Assembly: GCF_000517065.1 (NCBI RefSeq)
Contig: NZ_KI912105.1
Span: 2,056,820-2,120,819 of the forward strand
Source of the DNA: Alkaliflexus imshenetskii DSM 15055
GTDB lineage: Bacteria > Bacteroidota > Bacteroidia > Bacteroidales > Marinilabiliaceae
Length of the DNA stretch: 64,000 nt
Reading direction: 5' to 3'
Made by a program: the position numbers and the translations under genes. The first letter of the stretch is position 1; every line of letters begins with the position of its first letter. The notes beneath the pieces are model-generated. The model was not told the origin of the DNA. It saw nothing but the letters and a program-made list of their open reading frames with translations, and did not search any database. Below are positions 62,301-64,000 of this stretch, piece after piece.

Positions 62301-62444
62301 AAAATATTCTTCAACAGCCTCAGTATTAAGCTGCTGTTTCAGAAACGAGCGCACATACTCCGTCTCATTGGATTCAACGCCTCCATCCTGCTTGGTAATT
62401 AAACCAAACAGCTGCATTAATGCTTTTAGAATTTCTTCACTCAT
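59346..62444 (-). CDS. Large ABCG-like exporter with N-terminal TerB-like and FHA-like domains
   Basis: 1032 residues. Residues 1-145 are helical and TerB-like (LMQLFGLITKQDGGVESNE); about 155-240 look like an FHA-type beta sandwich (SIIILRVKSADLYFMRYTGD). The ATPase, about 255-480, has Walker A MGASGAGKTTLLN (Lys292), signature ISGGQRKRLNIAL, Walker B AILFVDEPTSGL and H-switch VVIHQPSSDIYK, the ABCG order. A CPTC pair (Cys498, Cys501) sits in the linker. An ABC2-type membrane domain with about five helices covers 580-765; then a roughly 220-residue hydrophilic insert and a final helix near 995-1013. It lies 39 bases after SiaC. The half-transporter design implies a homodimer. Substrate unknown. 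Confidence 0.88.
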   Translation of the reverse strand: MSEEILKALMQLFGLITKQDGGVESNETEYVRSFLKQQLNTEAVEEYFALFLKHSAEASKEDGKDTEEEGKVKLTSMKDSVKILGICKKINKQLNREQKVVVLVRLYELISMDMKLTDQRMAIINTVADVFKIPKNEISAIEAFVLEQDIEKLNSADFMLVNDQPKNEELSKHIQTSGLNGSIIILRVKSADLYFMRYTGDQELFLNGLSINIKRIYLFPKGSFIRIPKGKPIYYTDVVSRFLADSDSARISYEVNNVLFRFKNGAVGLRDINLAEEHGRLIGIMGASGAGKTTLLNVLSGIEKPTEGEVLINGHNLHTEKEKLEGVIGLIPQDDLLIEELSVFDNLYYNAKLCFKNKSEEELTSLVDDTLQSLGLYERRHLKVGSPLNKMISGGQRKRLNIALELIREPAILFVDEPTSGLSSRDSENVMNLLRELALKGKLIFVVIHQPSSDIYKMFDKMFILDTGGYPVFYGNPGESLIYFKQLDSQINSDQGECPTCGNLNPELIFNIIDASVIDEYGNYTNKRKVSPEEWHVHYKKENQIPTVEQIKTPPPKSLDIPSWFNQFKIYTLRDFFAKISNTQYIALNLLEAPLLGFILAYLIRYIADPTSDIYIFRENENLPPYVFMGIVVALFFGLIISAEEIFKDAKILKRESFLKLSRSSYLGSKILLLFSISAIQMLLFVAVGNYVLGIRDMYFEFWLALFSIAAFANILGLILSASFNSIVTIYILIPLVMIPQMVLGGAMFTFDKLNKDFTSVDKVPAIAEFMPSRYIYEGIIVHQYKHNNFKKNFFEIEMEESRADFKQVHYLPELRQLLTECTVHVLDEKDRRDKKYVNDLQLLRNEIAKEMRRVPEIGFDLLNAFTPENFTVDAGNKADEYITRLTAHYRTVFSRANGLKDQFITVNLNANPERFNRIKDDYYNESISSIVRREFEKNKIVRQGNHLVQMADPIYQLPEPDKAWSFRTHFFAPMKHFGGKFFETLWFNITMVWILTFIMYIMLYFDLLKKGLNYAGSIKWGKRNLFKKKKV

Positions 62445-62483
62445 TCTTTAAAAAATCAATGGAACGCTTGTTCCTACCGGGAA

Positions 62484-62864
62484 TTAGTCGGTGTAAACAA
62501 TATAGTCAAATGGGATCTCCACAATGTCCGAATACTCCTCACCTGCCTCGAGCATGTCTTCTTCGTCCTCGTGGTAATGCCACTTAATCACAACTTCTTT
62601 TCCGCTTTCTACAATTTCTTCAAATTTGAGAAGAATATCCAGAATTACTTTTGAAGAAGCAGTGTTGAAGTACTCCAGTTTAAAATTAAATTCAGTCCGG
62701 TCATTTGGTTCTTTGGCGTACGCATCAATCCAGTCTAGAATTTGCTCATAAAACTGGTTAACGTCCTCAGGAAGAGAACGACCCGAAATTTCGAATTGAC
62801 CGCTCGCCTTATCCAGAATCACGTTTGGGGTATCATCTGTTCCTTTGATGTTAATAATTTCCAT
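62484..62864 (-). CDS. siaC: SiaC family regulatory phosphoprotein (DUF1987)
   Basis: 126 residues, the DUF1987 size. The target threonine lies in FKLEYFNTASSKVILDI at residue 68, the same position as Thr68 phosphorylated in P. aeruginosa SiaC. The N-terminal IKGTDDTPNVILDKASGQFE and SGRSLPEDVNQFYEQILDW are typical, and VVIKWHYHEDEEDMLEAGE closes the fold. In Pseudomonas, unphosphorylated SiaC binds and activates the diguanylate cyclase SiaD; no GGDEF gene is adjacent here. It is 17 bases after SiaB. Confidence 0.9.
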   Translation of the reverse strand: MEIINIKGTDDTPNVILDKASGQFEISGRSLPEDVNQFYEQILDWIDAYAKEPNDRTEFNFKLEYFNTASSKVILDILLKFEEIVESGKEVVIKWHYHEDEEDMLEAGEEYSDIVEIPFDYIVYTD

Positions 62865-62881
62865 AACTATCAGCGCTTTAA

Positions 62882-63457
62882 TCAGTTTCTTTTAATTGTT
62901 GAGGTGAGGATAAAAAACGAAACTTTATCATTCAGTTCCTTAAATTGGTATCCCAGCTTGCTCCCGGTTTTCTTTGCAATATCGATAAATCCGAGTCCTG
63001 CACCACCTTTTTCAGAAATTGTGGTTTCTTTAATTTGTTGTTTGAACAGAGCAGAAAGTCCTTCTTTATCAAGGCTGTTGATGTGTTCCAGGTTTTTCTT
63101 AAGATCCGGTACTTTCTCGTTTTTAATGATGTTGCCGGTAATGATGTTGTAGGAGTCATCACCTTTGCTCACCATTACAATGCCGCGACGCTCCTCGTCT
63201 TCTTCACTAAGGGCATCGGCATGTTTGCTGATGTTTTGTAAACATTCGACCATTACATTGAAAACCTTTTTCTGCACAGTGTTTGATTCTGCACTTTTTG
63301 AAAGGCTTTTTTCAGTTAGGGAAGTAAAGGTTTTGGTTATTTCCTGTGTTACTTCACCCTCGTAAACCAAACTAATTTCGTTGGTTTTCATAGTCTTATA
63401 GAGTTGGTAAGCAAACTCCAGAAAACCTTGCTTCTCTTTTTCCATTTCGTTAATCAT
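62882..63457 (-). CDS. siaB: SiaB family GHKL protein kinase (DUF6272)
   Basis: 191 residues. GHKL motifs: N-box MVECLQNISKHADAL and the glycine-rich GGAGLGFIDIAKKTGSKLGY. A separate G1 box is hard to see, as in DUF6272 proteins. It should phosphorylate SiaC, opposed by the phosphatase SiaA. The start is likely at 63457 (MINEMEKEKQG) with an internal ATG four codons later. It lies 29 bases after the phosphatase gene. Confidence 0.88.
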   Translation of the reverse strand: MINEMEKEKQGFLEFAYQLYKTMKTNEISLVYEGEVTQEITKTFTSLTEKSLSKSAESNTVQKKVFNVMVECLQNISKHADALSEEDEERRGIVMVSKGDDSYNIITGNIIKNEKVPDLKKNLEHINSLDKEGLSALFKQQIKETTISEKGGAGLGFIDIAKKTGSKLGYQFKELNDKVSFFILTSTIKRN

Positions 63458-63486
63458 TCAATAATCAAAAAAGTATGTAAATATAA

Positions 63487-64000
63487 CTACAATTCAATTC
63501 CTATCAATAGCACATCGTCAACTTGTTTTTCATCGCCCATCCATTCATAAAAATCTTTTGAAAAATGACGGGCAAAATGTGCCATACTGGTGCCTGCATT
63601 TTCGGTGAGGCTTTCACGAATGCGACGCGCCTGATACTTTTTGCGGTCAGTGCCTCCAATCTGATCCGGCAAACCATCAGAGAACACAAAAATTTGATCG
63701 CCTCTCTGATAGTTAATAACGTGATTTTCAAAATCTTTTTCAACTTTATTTCGAATTGGAATGCCACCAATTGCTTTTCGGGTTCCCTGGTATTCGTTAA
63801 GTTCGCCGTTACGAACCAAATAAAGTGGGCGGTGCGCACCTGAATAGTTTAGTATCTGTTTCTCCTGGTCGATGATGCAGAGAGCTAAGTCCATTCCATC
63901 GCGTCCAAGGGCTCCTTCCTGGTCTTGCTTTAGTGTGCTTCGAACCTGTTGATGTAATTCATCCAGAATTTGAGCCGCACTGTGGTCTGTTTGGGCGTTT
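63487..64000 (-). CDS. siaA: SiaA-like PP2C/SpoIIE phosphatase, 5' end outside the window
   Basis: The frame runs open to the window edge (about 170 residues visible); the start, any membrane segments and a HAMP/sensor part lie beyond it. Visible SpoIIE elements are LDELHQQVRSTLKQDQ, GRDGMDLALCIIDQE, LNYSGAHRPLYLVRNGE, RKAIGG, and the metal site DQIFVFSDGLPDQIGG, with both acidic residues present. An internal ATG at 63894 is not the true start. It should dephosphorylate SiaC. First visible gene of the six-gene minus-strand unit. Confidence 0.88.
   Translation of the reverse strand, partial: NAQTDHSAAQILDELHQQVRSTLKQDQEGALGRDGMDLALCIIDQEKQILNYSGAHRPLYLVRNGELNEYQGTRKAIGGIPIRNKVEKDFENHVINYQRGDQIFVFSDGLPDQIGGTDRKKYQARRIRESLTENAGTSMAHFARHFSKDFYEWMGDEKQVDDVLLIGIEL

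Noticed and set aside
1-64000. CRISPR arrays, rRNA, riboswitches and prophage
   Set aside because: Read for repeat-spacer patterns, rRNA cores, known riboswitch-like leaders and phage genes; none seen.

Overview
The window looks like a piece of a Bacteroidota chromosome (class Bacteroidia; the genus cannot be read from the sequence). Evidence is the mix of families: YceI, KBL, adenine deaminase, DUF4292, LVIVD-repeat and thioester alpha-2-macroglobulin lipoproteins, YfhO, an EnvC/M23 protein, a SiaA/SiaB/SiaC set, short lipoproteins with S/A-C lipoboxes, the near absence of Shine-Dalgarno sites, and TAnnTTTG-type promoter elements. Base composition is moderate, and clearly AT-richer around 40-57 kb than around 10-20 kb.

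Layout. 1-9 kb: end of a YceI protein, a PfkB-family kinase, two identical tRNA-Asn genes, kbl, a glycosyltransferase, a four-PAS histidine kinase and a GH5 cellulase. 9-20 kb: one tightly packed minus-strand run (membrane protein, GH43 lipoprotein, PH-like membrane protein, MDR oxidoreductase, alpha-2-macroglobulin, TatD, TcdA). 20-25 kb: LVIVD lipoprotein pair, lipoate ligase, then dtd, a MazG-like hydrolase and deoC. 25.6-27.4 kb: an isolated AT-rich AlbA/ATPase regulator gene with tandem repeats behind it. 27-33 kb: YfhO membrane protein, an unrecognised helical protein, and a GT4-GT2 pair. 33.5-42 kb: polA, uvrC-ade, mnmG. 42-51.7 kb: ybeY with an RsbW-like ATPase; a response regulator-ruvB-flippase-dut-TPR-DUF4292-EnvC envelope cluster; nadA. 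52.2-57.8 kb: rpiB-LutB-Rrf2, VanZ, hemW, rhodanese, and a cation efflux protein. 57.9-64 kb: a six-gene minus-strand unit of SiaA, SiaB, SiaC, a large ABC exporter, a lipoprotein and a secreted protein.

Two things stand out. First, three exact copies of the ParB site parS (TGTTNCACGTGAAACA) lie at 39676, 40061 and 55117. Between them, genes switch from mostly minus strand to plus strand at a 586-base, roughly 28% GC gap (51677-52262) holding DnaA-box-like nonamers, so this window probably carries the chromosome origin. dnaA itself is not present. Second, the SiaA-SiaB-SiaC phospho-switch is joined in one apparent operon to an ABCG-like exporter with extra N-terminal domains and to two exported proteins. 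That arrangement suggests a signalling-controlled envelope or export system that I do not recognise as described.

No CRISPR array, intact insertion sequence, prophage or rRNA was seen.
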